Below are positions 30,225 through 42,730 of a stretch of 64,000 nucleotides of DNA, one piece after another. The notes beneath the pieces were generated by a model. That model was not told where the DNA came from and searched no databases. It worked only from the letters and a program-made list of their open reading frames with translations. Position 1 is the first letter of the stretch. Each line of letters starts with the position of its first letter. The stretch is from Amphibalanus amphitrite (taxonomy: Eukaryota; Arthropoda; Thecostraca; Balanomorpha; Balanidae), in the NCBI RefSeq assembly GCF_019059575.1, contig NW_024882042.1:310001-374000 (forward strand). Reading direction: 5' to 3'. The translations under genes and the position numbers were made by a program.

Positions 30225-30380
30225 CCGACGACGGGTACGGGCTGCAGACGGGACCGGCAGCGTACGGGACCGGCAGACGGGTCGACAGGCAGCGTACGGG
30301 ACCGGCAGCGTAAGGGGCCGGCAGACGGGACCGGCAGCGAACGGAACCGGCAGACGGATCGACTGGCAGCAGGCGGGACA
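30225..30380 (+). repeat. GGGACCGGCAGCGTACGGGA minisatellite
   Basis: About 18-bp units, roughly eight copies, alternating GCAGCGTAC and GCAGACGG. Confidence 0.85.
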
Positions 30381-30819
30381 GGCAGTAGTCTCGTCCCCTC
30401 CCTCCCCGTCCCATCGCCTCCCCCTCCCCAGGACAGAGTCCGCTCCCGTCCCATACCTCGTAACATGGGGATACGGTAGCATATAATGCAGATTGCAGTC
30501 CATGCGTCATACATGAAAGAGCTGCAGTATGTATCCAGAAGCAGGACGGTACGAACCACGCCCTCCACCTGCAGGCTCGTTGTGCAGCCCCTCCCCTCAA
30601 TTCCACTGTTGTGGAGCCCCTCCCTCCCTAATGTTGTGGACTCTACCCCACCCTCTCGGCTCGCCGCCGCGGGGCCAGCAGCGCGCGGCTCGCGTGCCGT
30701 TTCCCTTTCAGGCCGTGCGCCGGCGCCTCGGCCGCCACAACAAGTCATTTTATCGTGGGAGCCGACCTTGGCGGCGGCCGCTGCGGCCACGGCTGGCCGG
30801 TCCCACGTCCGGTCCGCCG

Positions 30820-31245
30820 CCGGTCCCCGGCCGTGGGGACGCCCGAGGACCAGCCACCCCTGGCTCCCGGTTACAGAGAACCCGTCACCGCCGACTCCCG
30901 GGCCGTGGGGACGGCCGAGGACCAGTCACCGCCGACTCCCGGAGCCGACTCCCGGAGCCGTGGGGACGCCCGAGGACCAGCCACCCCTGGCTCCCGGTTA
31001 CAGAGAACCCGTCACCGCCGACTCCCGGGCCGTGGGGACGGCCGAGGACCAGTCACCGCCGACTCCCGGAGCCGACTCCCGGAGCCGTGGGGACGCCCGA
31101 GGACCAGCCACCCCTGGCTCCCGGTTACAGAGAACCCGTCACCGCCGCGCCGACTCCCGGGCCGTGGGGACTCTCGAGGAACCGTCACTGCCAACTCCCG
31201 GAGTCGTGGGGACTCTCGAGGACCCGTCACCGCCGACTACCAGGG
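30820..31245 (+). repeat. About 125-bp higher-order tandem repeat, three copies
   Basis: CGTGGGGACGCCCGAGGACC, CACCCCTGGCTCCCGGTTAC and AGAACCCGTCACCGCCG recur near 30830, 30958 and 31086, with decayed units up to 31245. Open frames across it are repeat artefacts. Confidence 0.9.
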
Positions 31246-31271
31246 GCTCCGGGAGGACCAAAAGACCACAC

Positions 31272-31533
31272 TAGAGATGTCAATCGGATACCAACTTTTT
31301 GGTATACCGATACCAAACCGATACAAACTTGGTATTTGGTATTTCAATCGTAATGTGTTTGGTATTTTGTTGGTATCATGATCCCTCACTAATGTATAAG
31401 AGGCTAAGAGATCGGTAAAAAGTTGGTATTTCCTTCATTTTCCCAAGATGGTTTGGTTTCGGTATTTTCCCGTGGTTCTGATTGGCATTTGGTTTGGTAT
31501 CAGTATTCCGATTTACCGTAATTGACATTACTA
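31272..31533. mobile_element. 262-bp hAT MITE with perfect 8-bp target duplication
   Basis: Ends are TAGAGATGTCAAT and, inverted, TAGTAATGTCAAT. GACCACAC lies at 31264-31271 and again at 31534-31541. The interior is rich in TTGGTAT/ATACCAA subterminal motifs. The 8-bp duplication and TAG ends are diagnostic of hAT. It is non-autonomous. Confidence 0.9.
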
Positions 31534-31559
31534 GACCACACGGTCCCGACTCCGAGTTA

Positions 31560-32429
31560 GGACCGTGTGGTCCTGACTCGGAGAATGTAGCTGGACAGTG
31601 AATATCCCGCCACTCCGGCCCTCCCCGACCGTCAGGAGGAGGACGGGAAAAGGGGGGGGGCTGACCACCAGCCAAGGACCACCGCAGGCAGGCGTGTCGG
31701 GGCTGGGGAGGGGAGGGGAGGGGCGGTGCCGGAGACGCCTTTGTTTCCAAACTGCATGACTGCAGTCGGCAGCCAGCAGAGATGTGGGATGTTCAAAACC
31801 TATGTAGTTTATGCGAGAAGAAAGGCGTATCCTAAGTGCCCCCTGAGCACATGCAGCATGAAATGGCTCTACCACAGACTGATACAGTCAGCCCGGTGCA
31901 GCTGACACAGTCGAGTTCAGACTGTGGCGGCAGCGGCAGCTAGGGAGCGCCCTGTCCGGCCTCCAGACGGTTGTAAAGGCCCCGCAACAGCTGCCCCATT
32001 CGCGGCTTTTTGTGAGCTGAAACCAAACGGAACGAAAACGCCCATTTCCGTTCAGGGCGTGGGCCTTATCGTCTTCTGAGACACACATGGTCCACAAAGG
32101 ACCAGCTCAAAGCATTGGCGATGCGCTGCAGGGGCTCAACTTGTGACAGAGAACGACTTCGACGCTCATCAAGTGCTAAACTTTTCATGCAGCACTGCAA
32201 ACCAATATCGCGGGGCATTCAGGCAGACGGGCATTGCCAAAGTTCTGAGCGTTGGTGACAGGTATGAGTGGAGTTTCAGAGTGGGTGTGAACTGTAAACA
32301 AAGTTGGCAGAGTGCCGGCAGTCGCAGACAAAGGGACTGGGCTCTGGAGCCGCCTCAGGGACGGCGTGGGATTTGTAAAGGAAACTAGGACCGGAGCCAT
32401 CAGCGGCCAGTGAGGTCAGCGGCCGCCAG
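31560..32429. other. Intergenic, no gene seen
   Basis: Unique-looking DNA. The longest frames carry no recognisable motif. Confidence 0.4.
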
Positions 32430-32695
32430 GAGAGGTCGGCCGAGCAGAGCATGCCGAGCAGAGTCCGCCGAGAGGAGTCCGCCGAGCAGAGCCTGCCGGG
32501 CAGAGTCCGCCGGGATCAGCCCGCTGGGATCAGTCCGCCGGGATCAGTCCGCTGGGATCAGTCCGCCGAGCAGAGCCAGCCGGGCAGAGTCCGACAGGAT
32601 CAGCCCGCCGAGAGGAGTCTGCCGAGCAGAGCCTACCGGGCAGAGTCCGACGGGCAGAGTCCGCCGAGCAGAGGCTGACGGGCAGCGTCCGACAG
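32430..32695 (+). repeat. GAGCAGAGTCCGCCG minisatellite
   Basis: 15-bp-based units (GAGCAGAGCCTGCCGGGCAG, GGATCAGTCCGCCGG) in tandem. Period multiples of three give long open frames on both strands. Confidence 0.9.
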
Positions 32696-32964
32696 CACCT
32701 CGGCTGGGGGGCACAGGAGGCAGACTGGGACACCGCGGCCACCAACAGCGTCCCTGCGGCGTCCCAGTCCGGTGAAAGCCGGCGGTTGGCGCGGGCGTTC
32801 CGGGCCGACCTCTCCCCTCCGCGCACACCCACCCGGTGGCGCGTGCACCCCGCGTGCACACGGCACACGGCACTCGGCCGTGCACGCGACTCTGTCACGC
32901 GTGCATATCGCCGTTCTGGCCGGCCGCCCGGCGTCCATTCACCGGCGCGGCGGCCTGCCCGTCT

Positions 32965-33775
32965 GTGACACCAGCAGCGGTACAGGACTGTCTGGCTGTC
33001 TGTGCTGCCAGCAGCAGTACGGTACCGGACTGTCTTTGCTTCCAGCAGCGGTACCGGCCTGTCTGTCTGTACTGCCAGCAGCGGTACCGGACTGCCTGTC
33101 TGTACTGCTAGCAGCGGTACCGGACTGTCTGTACTGCCAGCAGCGGTACCGGGCTGTCTGTCTGTACTGTCAGCAGCGGTACCGGGCTGTCTGTCTGTAC
33201 TGCCAGCAGCGGTACAGGGCTGTCTGTCTGTACTGCCTGCAGCGGTACCGGACTGTCTGTCTGTACTGCCAGCAGCGGTACCGGACTGTCTGACTGTACT
33301 GCCAGCAGCGGTACCGGACTGTCTGTACTGCCAGCAGCGGTACCGGACTGTCTGTCTGTACTGCCAGCAGCGGTACCGGACTGTTTGTCTGTACTGCCAG
33401 CAGCGGTACTGGACTGTCTGACTGTCTGTACTGCCAGCCGCGGTACAGGTCTGTCTGTACTGCCTGCAGCGGTACCGGACTGTCTATACTGCCAGCCGCG
33501 GTACCGGACTGTCTTGACTGTACTGCCAGCAGCGGTACCGGACTGTCTTGACTGTACTGCCAGCAGCGGTACCGGGCTGTCTGTCTGTACTGCCAGCAGC
33601 GGTACCGGACTGTCTGTCTGTACTGCCAGCAGCGACACCGAACTGTCTGTCTGTACTGCCAGCAGCGGTACCGGACTGTCTGTCTGTACTGCCAGCAGCG
33701 GTACCGGACTGTCTGTCTGTACTGCCAGCAGCGGTACCGGCGGACTGGCTGGCCGTCCTCGGGAGTAGTAGCGGT
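32965..33775 (+). repeat. About 30-bp minisatellite, about 27 copies
   Basis: CTGTCTGTACTGCCAGCAGC then GGTACCGGA, with shorter variants lacking one CTGT. Frames of 120-330 codons on both strands are artefacts. Confidence 0.96.
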
Positions 33776-34639
33776 ACCGGCAGACTGAGTGTCCCTGCCG
33801 CCGGCCGACACCGGGCGCTCAGTGCGCAGTTCCACCCTAGTACGGCAGCTCAGACGGGAACTGCCGGCAGCCGCACCCCCTCAACTGCACATCACCGACT
33901 CTGCGCAGCTCCGACAGGGCGTCTGTTCCCCGCAGCAGCTGAGCAGTACCTACATACAGTGGTGAGTGTAAAGGGGAGCGGGAGCGGGAGCGGGTCCTTC
34001 GTGTGGTGCGGCGGCGGCGGCCCAACAGACGAGGTCGCCCGTGGCGGTGGCTCTGAGCTGACGGCCGTCACGGGCACACATGGTGCTCTGACGTACCCCA
34101 CACGTGGTGCTCTGACGCACCCCCCTCCCCCTGCAGCTGGTGACCTGGGGTACGCCGCGCCGCCCTCCCTGTCGCCGTCGATGACCTCGGTAGGGTCGGA
34201 GGGGGTGAGGTCACCAGCCGGACCCGACCTGACCTTCGGCCGCCCACCAGCCGGCCGCGCCAGTTGCCAGATACCGTACCGCTCCAGTACCTACACTATC
34301 ATGCCAACACAGTGCAGCAATACGACCGTTTTGAAACGGGTAAAAGGCGATAGCGGGATAGGCACCAGGCGTAAAAGAAGTGGATGTCTATCAGGTTTTG
34401 TGTGGCCACCACTTCAACTCACATGGATAATTTGTTGTCAGAATCGAGCGCACATTACTGAGACCATTAGGCCTGTCTACACCCTGCGGCCCGGTGCGCA
34501 GACCCTCCCCCGGGCGTTGTGTGTGTGTGTGTGGGGGGGGGGGATCGGTCGATAGGGGATCGGTCGACGGTCGGCCGACGGTTCAGGTCACCGCCTAATT
34601 AGGCACAATCGCCCTATCGCGACTGATGACACGGTCACC

Positions 34640-34850
34640 GATCAATCGGGGGCTCCTCTCCCCTCCCCACCGGGGGTCACTGGGGAGGGGGCGCTTCTCT
34701 CCCCTCCCCACCGGGGGTCACTGGGGAGGGGGCGCTCCCCTCCCCTCCCCACCGGGGGTCACTGGGGTAGGGGGCGCTCCTCTCCCCTCCCCACCGGGGG
34801 TCACTGGGGGAGGAGGCGCTCCCCTCCCCTCACCGGTCATTCAGGGGGAG
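34640..34850 (+). repeat. About 41-bp tandem repeat, five copies
   Basis: CTCCCCTCCCCACCGGGGGT then CACTGGGGAGGGGGCGCT, in direct repeats. Each unit can itself fold (CCCC..GGGG). Confidence 0.92.
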
Positions 34851-35004
34851 GGGGAGTACAGCACACCGCCCGCCGGCTGGGAGCGTCTGCCGGCGTCCGA
34901 TTTGCCGGGACATTAGGAACATTAGGGACGGGCGCGGACACACAGTCCGTGGTGGGGCCGCGTCAATAACACACCACGGCCCGTACTCCGCCCAGCACGG
35001 CACG

Positions 35005-35290
35005 TGGCAGCTCCAGCAGCGCGTGAGCGGGAGCTGGCAGCTCCGGCAGCTCCGTGAGGGGGAACTGGGAGCTCCAGCAGCCCCGTGAGTGGGAGTTGGG
35101 AGCTCCAGCAGCTCCGTGAGTGGGAGTGGGCCGCTCCAGCAGCTCGTGAGTGGGAGTGGGCCGCTCCAGCAGCTCCGTGAGCGGGAGTGGGCCGCTCCGT
35201 GAGTGGGAGTTGGGAGCTCCAGCAGCTCCGTGAGTGGGAGCTGGGAGCTCCAGCAGCTCCATGATTGGGAGCCGGGAGCTCCGGCAGCTC
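35005..35290 (+). repeat. GCTCCAGCAGCTCCGTGAGT minisatellite
   Basis: About 30-bp units (GGGAGCTCCAGCAGCTCCGT then GAGTGGGAGT), roughly nine. Each unit contains CCGTGAGT, a good donor-like string, but no exon could be tied to it. Confidence 0.9.
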
Positions 35291-36904
35291 TGGGAGGATG
35301 GCAGTGGATGCCGGATGGCCGGTCGTCGACGCGGTGATTCCATTCGGCCGCAGGCGGCGCTCTGACGGTGCCAGAAACAGCCGGCAGTCCGCCGGCCGGC
35401 GTCGGTCGACAGTGTCACTGAGGAGGTCACCGGTCATCGGCCGCCGCCCAACGTCCACCGCCCATCGTCTAGCCGCGTCTCAGCGCCGCCGATATGACAC
35501 TGGAAGCTGAGATCCCGCCTGGCTCCGTGCGGCGGGTCGTGGCAGTTCCAGTCGGGTCCGTCTGGGAATGTATCAGACCGGTGTGGGCTGCCTCCTATCC
35601 ACGTGTCCTGTGTCCATTGATCTGTAGCCAGGTGCGGGCCGGCCGGCAGCGATCAGCCCCCCCCCCCCCCCCGCTCTCCCCAATTAACCCTGGCTGAACC
35701 CAGTAACGGTCACAGCGAGGACAGAGTACACCACAGGTGTACCACGGGGGTACCACGGGGGTACCACAGGTGTGCCACAGGGACTCGGTACGGCGCCGAG
35801 CGGCAGCGCTATCGGCCCGCGCCGCCAGTATCACACACGGCCTATGACATGCCCTGAGCGGCGGCCGGACGGCCCGACAGCCTGCACCAATCAGCGTAGA
35901 TCTGGCCACAGTGTCAGCTGAGACGGACCAACACGGAACACATCGGCCTGGGGCAGGGCACACACCTCACTGTCCGATACATCTATATAGAGGGTACCTT
36001 CTGAGATTACTGTGCATGTGTCTGCGGAAAGCCATCAAACCGAACCCATTGAAAAGCAACATTAGCACTCCAATAAGCAGCTGACGAGTCGGACGCCCTG
36101 GGAGCCAGCCGCGCCGGTCGGCAAGCCACCCAGTCCCCCCTCCGGGAGGGGGGGGGGGCGGCGGCCACCTGAGCGTTCCGCCCGGGCGGTGGCCGCGGGC
36201 GGGGGCGGGCGGCGGCGGCGGCGGCGGTGACGGCGGCCGCGGAGAAAATGTGAACAGTCGCGCTCTGCGAGTGGCGGAGTGAGGGGCGGCAGCGGCCGGC
36301 GCCGGCTGAGTCGCGCTGGGAGCTGTGGAAGCGGCGGATCCGGCCTGACCCGACCGTCCCGGGACAGCAGGGCAGCGCCGACCAGACCGCCCCACCGGAC
36401 CCACCCAAACCATCAGCACTGCCCCGGGACAGCGGGGCACTGTCGCAGACGGCTCGGCAGCCGCCACAGACCAGGTACGGTGAAATGCGTACTATACGCT
36501 TCATACGGTCATACCCACACAGTGCGGGCACCACCCGGCCCGGCGCGGGAGCCACTGCAGTCAGAATCACGGCTCGCGTTGGGAAAAGGTCAGGTGTGTC
36601 CCGTTGAAATTTTTCATATTCCTATCGTTGATGTCAGCCTAGGAAGCAGAGACACAGTGACCTGAGCGGCAGCCGGAGTGTGTGATTCACATTCACATCC
36701 ATCGGCCCAACAGATCACACTTATCTGGTATCTTAACCCAATCTACCCATTTCCAATCATGTTAAACATTCATGGTAAAATGGTATGTACCTAGCTACAA
36801 ATAAGCAATGCACGAATCAGGAAATGACTAAATCGATGTTATAGAAACCTTAGAACAAGGTTTTCCTTTTATAAAAATACAGCTTTCATTCAATAGAAGC
36901 CATA
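35291..36904. other. GC-rich intergenic DNA, no gene seen
   Basis: Contains GTACCACGGGG 11-bp repeats (35735-35775), a C17 tract near 35660 and a CpG-dense block at 36120-36320 that could be a CpG-island-like promoter. No coding exon can be supported. Confidence 0.4.
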
Positions 36905-37010
36905 GGTATGTATTTGGAGCCCGGTTTGAATACAGGGCGGACTGGCGCCTTTGGGGCCCGGTTTGTATACAGGGCGGACTGGCGCCTTTGGAGCCCGGTT
37001 GGCGGCGGAC
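36905..37010 (+). repeat. 38-bp tandem repeat, 2.5 copies
   Basis: GCCCGGTTTGTATACAGGGC then GGACTGGCGCCTTTGG is repeated. Confidence 0.85.
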
Positions 37011-37194
37011 CGACGCCCGCTCAGCCAGATCGCTCTCCGATCCCAACCATCGTGTACCCACGGCCACTAGCCGCGCTCCGGATAGGCCCTGATTCCGGAG
37101 TCCGGACCCAATACCGGCTACAGTCCGGTATCCGCGCCAGCGGCCGTGTCCGCGGCCGCGGCCGACAGACCACGGCGGCACTGGCAGGGGAGCT

Positions 37195-37460
37195 CACTGG
37201 GCGAGTAGTGGAACGATATGGGCCAGCAGTGGACCAATATGGGCGAGCAGTGAACCAATATGGGCGAGCAGTGGACCGATATGGGCGAGCAGTGGACCGT
37301 TATGGGCGAGCAATGGACAGCATTCCCTCCCCCGGTGCCCAGCCGCGCTCAGTCTGCAGCCACCGGCTCACAATGGGCGAGCAGTGGACAGTATGGACAG
37401 TAGACAGTATCCCCGGTGCCCAGCCCTGCTCAGTCTGCAGCCGCCGGTTCACAATGGGCG
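37195..37460 (+). repeat. ATGGGCGAGCAGTGGACCGA repeats
   Basis: About six 21-bp-like units, then a longer duplicated block (CCGGTGCCCAGCC.CGCTCAG, TCTGCAGCC.CCGGT.CACAA). Confidence 0.8.
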
Positions 37461-38229
37461 CAGCCGCTGTCCGGTCACGGTGGAATGAACTGCGCCCGAC
37501 CGCCCGGCCGGCCGCACCGCCGTATTCCGGCGGCTTTCCAAAGCGTGGTCACTGGTCACAATACGGCCTGGCGAGACGGTCGACATGCAGACCGGAGCGG
37601 CGCGCGGCCGCCGACAGGGGCTGCGGGGGGGCTGCCGAAGTGCCGACCGGCCCGTCCGGGCGGCACGCCGCGGGAGGAGCCGCCAGTCGACAGTCGGTAG
37701 CCGCGGCCGTTCCTACAGACCAGAGGCCGGGCAGGGCTGCGTGCAGGTCGGGCCCGTGACATCACCACACTTCACAGTGGAATGGAATGATATAAAGGTC
37801 AGAAGCTGGATCCATTTCGCCGCCCTTTTTATCGTACCGCCGCGGCCTCACCGGGGCCTCAGCTCCCTCAGCTCAGCTGAGACAGTCTTGGCTGAACTCT
37901 CCGCTGAGACAGTCCCGGTAAGGCAGTCTCAGCTGAGACAGTCCCGCTGACTGAGAGACAGACGGAGCGGTTTCACCCACCGCAGCAGCTGCGGCTGCGG
38001 CTGCCGAGCGGCAATCGACGCCCGGAAAATCGGCGACGGCAGATTCAGTGAGCTTTCACCGGCGCGGCGCGGCACACGGCGGGCGGCGACAGTCGCCAAT
38101 TCGCGGCACACGGCGGGCGACAATCGCCAATTCGCGGAACACGGCGGCGACAATCCGGGGTCCGCCGGCGCGGTCAGCCCTGCCTACCGCGGCGGCAGCT
38201 GGCGGGGCGGGCACACACTGCAGAAGGGG

Positions 38230-38345
38230 GCGGGGCGGCAGTGACGGGCACGCGCTACACAGGGGGGGGGGGGCAGTGACGGGCACGCGCTACACGGGGG
38301 GGGGGGGGGCAGCGACGGGCACACGCTAGAGGGGGTGGCAGTGAC
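38230..38345 (+). repeat. G-tract repeat (GCAGTGACGGGCACGCGCTA)
   Basis: Four units of about 33 bp, each ending in G8-G14. Confidence 0.85.
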
Positions 38346-38894
38346 GCACGCGCTGCAGACTATTCACTATTCAGTCAGAGCAAGAGGCTCTCATTGAATG
38401 CGCCCTCAGTACAAGTGTGAAGTGAGCATGAAGTTTACACAGTGGAACGACTCACAGGCACGATTAGACAGTGAACATGAATCAATAACAGATTATTCCG
38501 AAAAGAAGTACTGCTCATGCTGTGCCAACTGAGCCGGCGGTAAATAATAGAGGACCAGCAGAAGGACTCGTTTGGCGGTCAGAAATGTTCAAACACAGCA
38601 GCCGGCCGGGAGCTAGCTGCTGAGAGCTGACCCGGAGCTGGGAGCCGCTGCTGACCCGGAGCTGGGAGCCGCTGGCCCGGGAGGAAGCTGCCGTTCACCC
38701 GCTCAGCAGGTGGCGCGTAACTGCAGGCCGCGAGTCCGCCGATTTCGTACACCAGTGATCCCGGTCGGCTGCCGCGGTACCGACTCCTGACCTCCCTTAC
38801 GGTGTCAGCCCCGAGGGCGCCGCTCGCTGGCCGTCCCTACTCCCCGGACCACGGTGGCTCGTCCCGGTCAGACTACCGCCTGGATGGGATCAGC

Positions 38895-39375
38895 CCGGGT
38901 GACCTACGCCCGAATCGCCTATTCCATCGAATGTCTACGCCCGGGTGACCTACGCCCGGCTGACCTACGCCCGAATCGCCTACTCCATCGAATGTCTACG
39001 CCCGGCTGACCTACGCCCGGCTGACCTACGCCCGAATAGCCTACTCCATCGAATGTCTACGCCCGGCTGACCTACGCCCGGCTAACCTACGCCCGAATCG
39101 CCTACTCCATCGAATGTCTACGCCCGGCTGACCTACGCCCGGCTGACCTACGCCCGAATCGCCTACTCCATCGAATGTCTACGCCCGGCTGACCTACGCC
39201 CGGCTGACCTACGCCCGAATCGCCTACTCCATCGAATGTCTACGCCCGGCTGACCTACGCCCGGCTGACCTACGCCCGAATCGCCTACTCCATCGAATGT
39301 CTACGCCCGGGTGACCTACGCCCGGCTGACCTACGCCCGAATCGCCTATTCCATCGAATGTCTACTGCCGTACGG
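38895..39375 (+). repeat. 61-bp tandem array, left copy
   Basis: The unit is GCCTACTCCATCGAATGTCT, ACGCCCGGCTGACCT, ACGCCCGGCTGACCT, ACGCCCGAATC (61 bp), about eight copies. Each unit contains an inner 15-bp repeat (ACGCCCGGCTGACCT). Confidence 0.97.
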
Positions 39376-39690
39376 CCTGCCCGTGTTCGTGGAGCAGTCC
39401 CTGCTGTATTATCGAGTAAGGATTTACCCATTCACTGCGCCGGCTGACTGGCGGCCCTATCCTTTGTTTGCTCTATTGTCGTCCGTCGCCCGCCGCGGCG
39501 GTGCCCAGGCCCGGGGGTCGCCTGGCGCAGCGGGGGGTAGCGTCCCGCCCCGCGGCCCCTGGCGCGGCGAGAGGTAACATGCCGCGGCGCACGGCACGGC
39601 GGGCCGCCGCCGCCGCCGCCGCCGAGGGAGTGGACGCTGACAAGGATGAGGGCCGTGGGCCCGTGGCATCACCTGGGTTTGTATGGATTT
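39376..39690. other. GC-rich flank of the left 61-bp array
   Basis: An open frame continues from the array to CTGTATTATCGA followed by GTAAGG, a plausible donor, but it matches nothing I know. It ends with a (GCC)n run near 39600-39625. Confidence 0.3.
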
Positions 39691-40179
39691 TTGTTCATTT
39701 GGCCGGCTGGCTTAAGTCACCGATTACATTAAAAGGACAAGTGAAAATGAGCCCCTGCACGAATTAGTGTCTTTGCCAACGGCTAACTTCAATTGCAGGA
39801 GGGTGAGGAGGGGTCGAAAGAACCACCCAGTGATTCATCCCTTGATTAAGCTATAGGAAAAGCGGGTTTGGCGGGTGGAAGCCAATGAAATACATTTTTA
39901 TTGTCCTAAGAGCAACTTGACAAGAGTCATTGCCATAGAGTGCACCAAGTTTCAAGTTGAACATATTTTTTTTTTTGAAAAATGTGAAGTAAAGCCTTGC
40001 TTCTCCGTCAAGTGACGGTGTATTCAAATAACCCGACCGTTGGGTAACTTGAACAGTCTTTCTTTGCACGCCATGAAATAGTTATCTGGCTATCACCGAT
40101 GTTGTTTGGTGTATAAACAAATAGGCACAACAGCTCTAACATAGGTACCTTATTGAAGAAAGATTAAAACAACAACAAA

Positions 40180-41330
40180 AATAACCGTTGCAGAATATCA
40201 ATATCTGTTTGCAGCACACCAGCCAGTTGACAGCGGTTGGCTTCTCTCGTCAGTTGACAGATCGTCTATATCTCCGTTCGGTAAAACCTATCACAACCTT
40301 ACCACATCTGTCAGAGTGGTGCCAATCGGATTTTGTACCTTCAGAATTCCGATTTTGTCCTATGCCCAAGTCGGAATTTGGTTGGACAAAGGCAGCATGC
40401 TTTGGACAATATTTGTCAATCACTTGCAACACTTCAGCATTTTTATGAAGTAATCGTGCACACCAGTAAAACGCCTTTTGGGGCGACCAACGGAGTGAGC
40501 GGGAGGGTGGGCCTTGCACGTGCGAAATTGCGAGGGGGTACCACCAAATAACTTGTGCACTGCACCCCAAGACTTACTAACCGGTCCCTAGTGATGTGCC
40601 AAATTTGAGCGCAATCGGCCCAGCCGTTCTCGAGAATCGAGATCTGGAGGCGGCACCCTGCATGTGCGCACGTGCCAACTGGGTCCCAACTGACTTTTGC
40701 ACGGCACCCTACCAACTGCTCCCTAACCGTGTACCAAATTTGAGCGCAATCGGTCCAGCCGTCTTCGAGATCTGGAATCAACCCCTGCACGTGCGCACGT
40801 GCAACAGCACCCCAAATCTGGCACATGGATATGCATGGCTTAGTGGGTGCCTACCTACATGCTAACTTTCAGCTCAATCTTTCGGTAAAAAATATTTTCG
40901 GGTCATGTCAGGTCACCGAGCTATGACCTCACAATAGGTAAAACCTCCGACTCTTTTGACAAAATCGTACATCTGGCGTAACTGGACGCGATCCCATCGA
41001 CAAGAACGAAATTATTCTGTGTGACTTATCATTATGTCAGATTTTGACAGGACATGAAACATTTCATTGTATATTGACCTTTCTAAGGTCAACAAAGGTC
41101 ATTGACCTCGCATGTCTGTGTTTAGTGGGGTTTCTTGAGGTCCTGAATCCGAATCTGTGGTTCAATCTTCATCTAAATGCTTTCAAAATTGTTCCTCGAT
41201 CTTTACAAGGTCACCTTAGGTCAATTAGGACCGTCCTCGCCAGCGGCGGGCGTGACTCTCGTGTTCCCAGGGACTATGTCACGCCAGTAATGACTGAACT
41301 GCAGTGAACTATGCATCATTTTGTTGCTAA
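40180..41330. repeat. Dispersed-repeat-like DNA with internal duplication
   Basis: CCAAATTTGAGCGCAATCGG followed by (C/T)CCAGCCGT and CGAGATCTGGA occurs twice (about 40600 and 40735), as does CTGCA.GTGCGCACGTGC. Such phrases recur in transposon-derived DNA of invertebrates; the element class is unknown. Confidence 0.5.
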
Positions 41331-41559
41331 TTCATTGAGAAACACGGTCGTGAAAGTTTCATGTTGATATCTTTCATAGATTTGCCATTACTGGCTAAAT
41401 AGCTTGGAAAATTTTAGCTTTTTCCCGTAATTTGATCGTTGACTAGCCAAAACGGTGTCAAATATTGACCTTGGATAAAAATATAGGTATCACCAGTCGC
41501 GAATACTCGTAAAGAGCAATCGACTTGTCTTTGTTGGGAAGCGCTACGACGCTTAGTTT

Positions 41560-41640
41560 CGAAACGCCAGGAGGTCGGATCACCCCCCCCCCCCCCCCCA
41601 GGCCGCGTTACGAAAAATGCCCTGCCAGGGCGAGGGTTAT
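41560..41640 (-). mobile_element. Terminus of the CCCTCGCCC family
   Basis: Reads outward on the minus strand as TTATAACCCTCGCCCTGGCA then GGGCATTTTTCGTAACGCGG, then a C17/G17 tract. It is nearly identical to the terminus at 45410-45459. The other end was not located. Confidence 0.6.
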
Positions 41641-42579
41641 AATAGCACGATCTAGGCGTCCAAAAAAAGGGTGTGATATTGATATGCAACGTAGCATTTG
41701 ATGAGCGGCTTGGTAATAGTTAGATTGTCCTGGAGTGACTCAATTCAGTTAAGTTCTGTAACACTTGCAAGCTATATATGTATTAAAAAATATCTAGGCG
41801 CGTCCAGTGAATGTTGGAAGGTATTGGAAAGTAATTACACACAGCGAATATTTTCTACTCAGATCATGACGTTAAGTGTGTAAAATATCAAATGCAATAG
41901 CGATTGAAATAAACATTTTTTGTAGGTTCACAAGTGAACAAGAGGTGCCAGGTGGATCATAGGTGGACCCCGGAAAAGAAAGGGAGATCGATTTCACCTG
42001 CCAACTTCGGTACCCTGACGCCATCTATGAATTTTCAAATTAATTTGAGTAATTTTATCACGCATTTTTGTAACATAATTAGACTATTGCCAACACGTTT
42101 TCGTGATATCACCAACGAAGAAACCGATTTATGTTGCATTTTGTGTGCTTACTCATACCTGCTTAGTCATAGTCATACATTTATTTATGTAGTTCACGTC
42201 CCAATTAGATCCGTTCCACTCAAGTGTGGCTATTCCAGAGTCAGGCTCAATATATCAAAGTAGAAACAGCTCAGTTGGTCACTTATGCTATAGTACAGGC
42301 ACACGCACCAATTCACGCCCATTCCCACTCGACCATAGACGTGTCATCGAGAGCCGGCGCTGCACAGCCAGCCCAGCTGCGACTGGCGCACGCTGCTTGT
42401 TTGTTTTTGTTTTGTTGGGTGGTTAGGCTCTTTCGGTCTGACAAGACCATTTCAGAGCCGGAAAAATGATAGGGATTAGGGGGAGACATTGGTCTGGGCA
42501 GACACCTTAGGGCCTAGAGTCGCCGGGGCTTAGCCCGTCCGAATGGACAGGCCGACCAGGACCCCCCCCCCCCCCCCCA

Positions 42580-42730
42580 GAACCAGGGACGGCGCCACGG
42601 ATTTCGCCTTGCGGGGGCAGGTTTTCAGAAAAAGGGCCCAAATAAGATGGGGGCCCAAACTTTCCGAAATATCGTCAATACCGTCAATACTACGCAAGCC
42701 TTTATTTGTACAGGTCTCGCGAGATTAAGC
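42580..42730 (+). mobile_element. hAT-like terminus (CAGGGACGGCGCCACGGATT)
   Basis: Resembles the left end of the 46309 hAT (CACGGGCGTCGCCACGGATT). The partner end and target duplication were not found. Confidence 0.4.

Noticed and set aside
30600-30790. Minus-strand frame starting MAAAAAAKVGSHDK as the missing MCU transit-peptide exon
   Set aside because: A donor-like GTGGGG follows, but composition is generic GC-rich, the reading phase needed for 26007 cannot be shown, and there is no conserved motif.
34137-34206. Possible exon (GDLGYAAPPSLSPSMTSVGS) between CTGCAG and GTGAGG
   Set aside because: Good splice-like edges, but a single short segment with no neighbour exon and no recognisable family.
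35005-35290. Donor-like CCGTGAGT array as another junction-seeded repeat
   Set aside because: No exon could be found whose end matches the unit, so the link to a gene is not supported.
38895-39375. CRISPR-like regular repeat
   Set aside because: Units are contiguous with no unique spacers, and the genome is eukaryotic. This is a satellite array.
39311-39416. Exon-like frame IECLLPYGLPVFVEQSLLYY ending at GTAAGG
   Set aside because: It starts inside the 61-bp array, has no acceptor or partner exon, and has no known homologue in memory.
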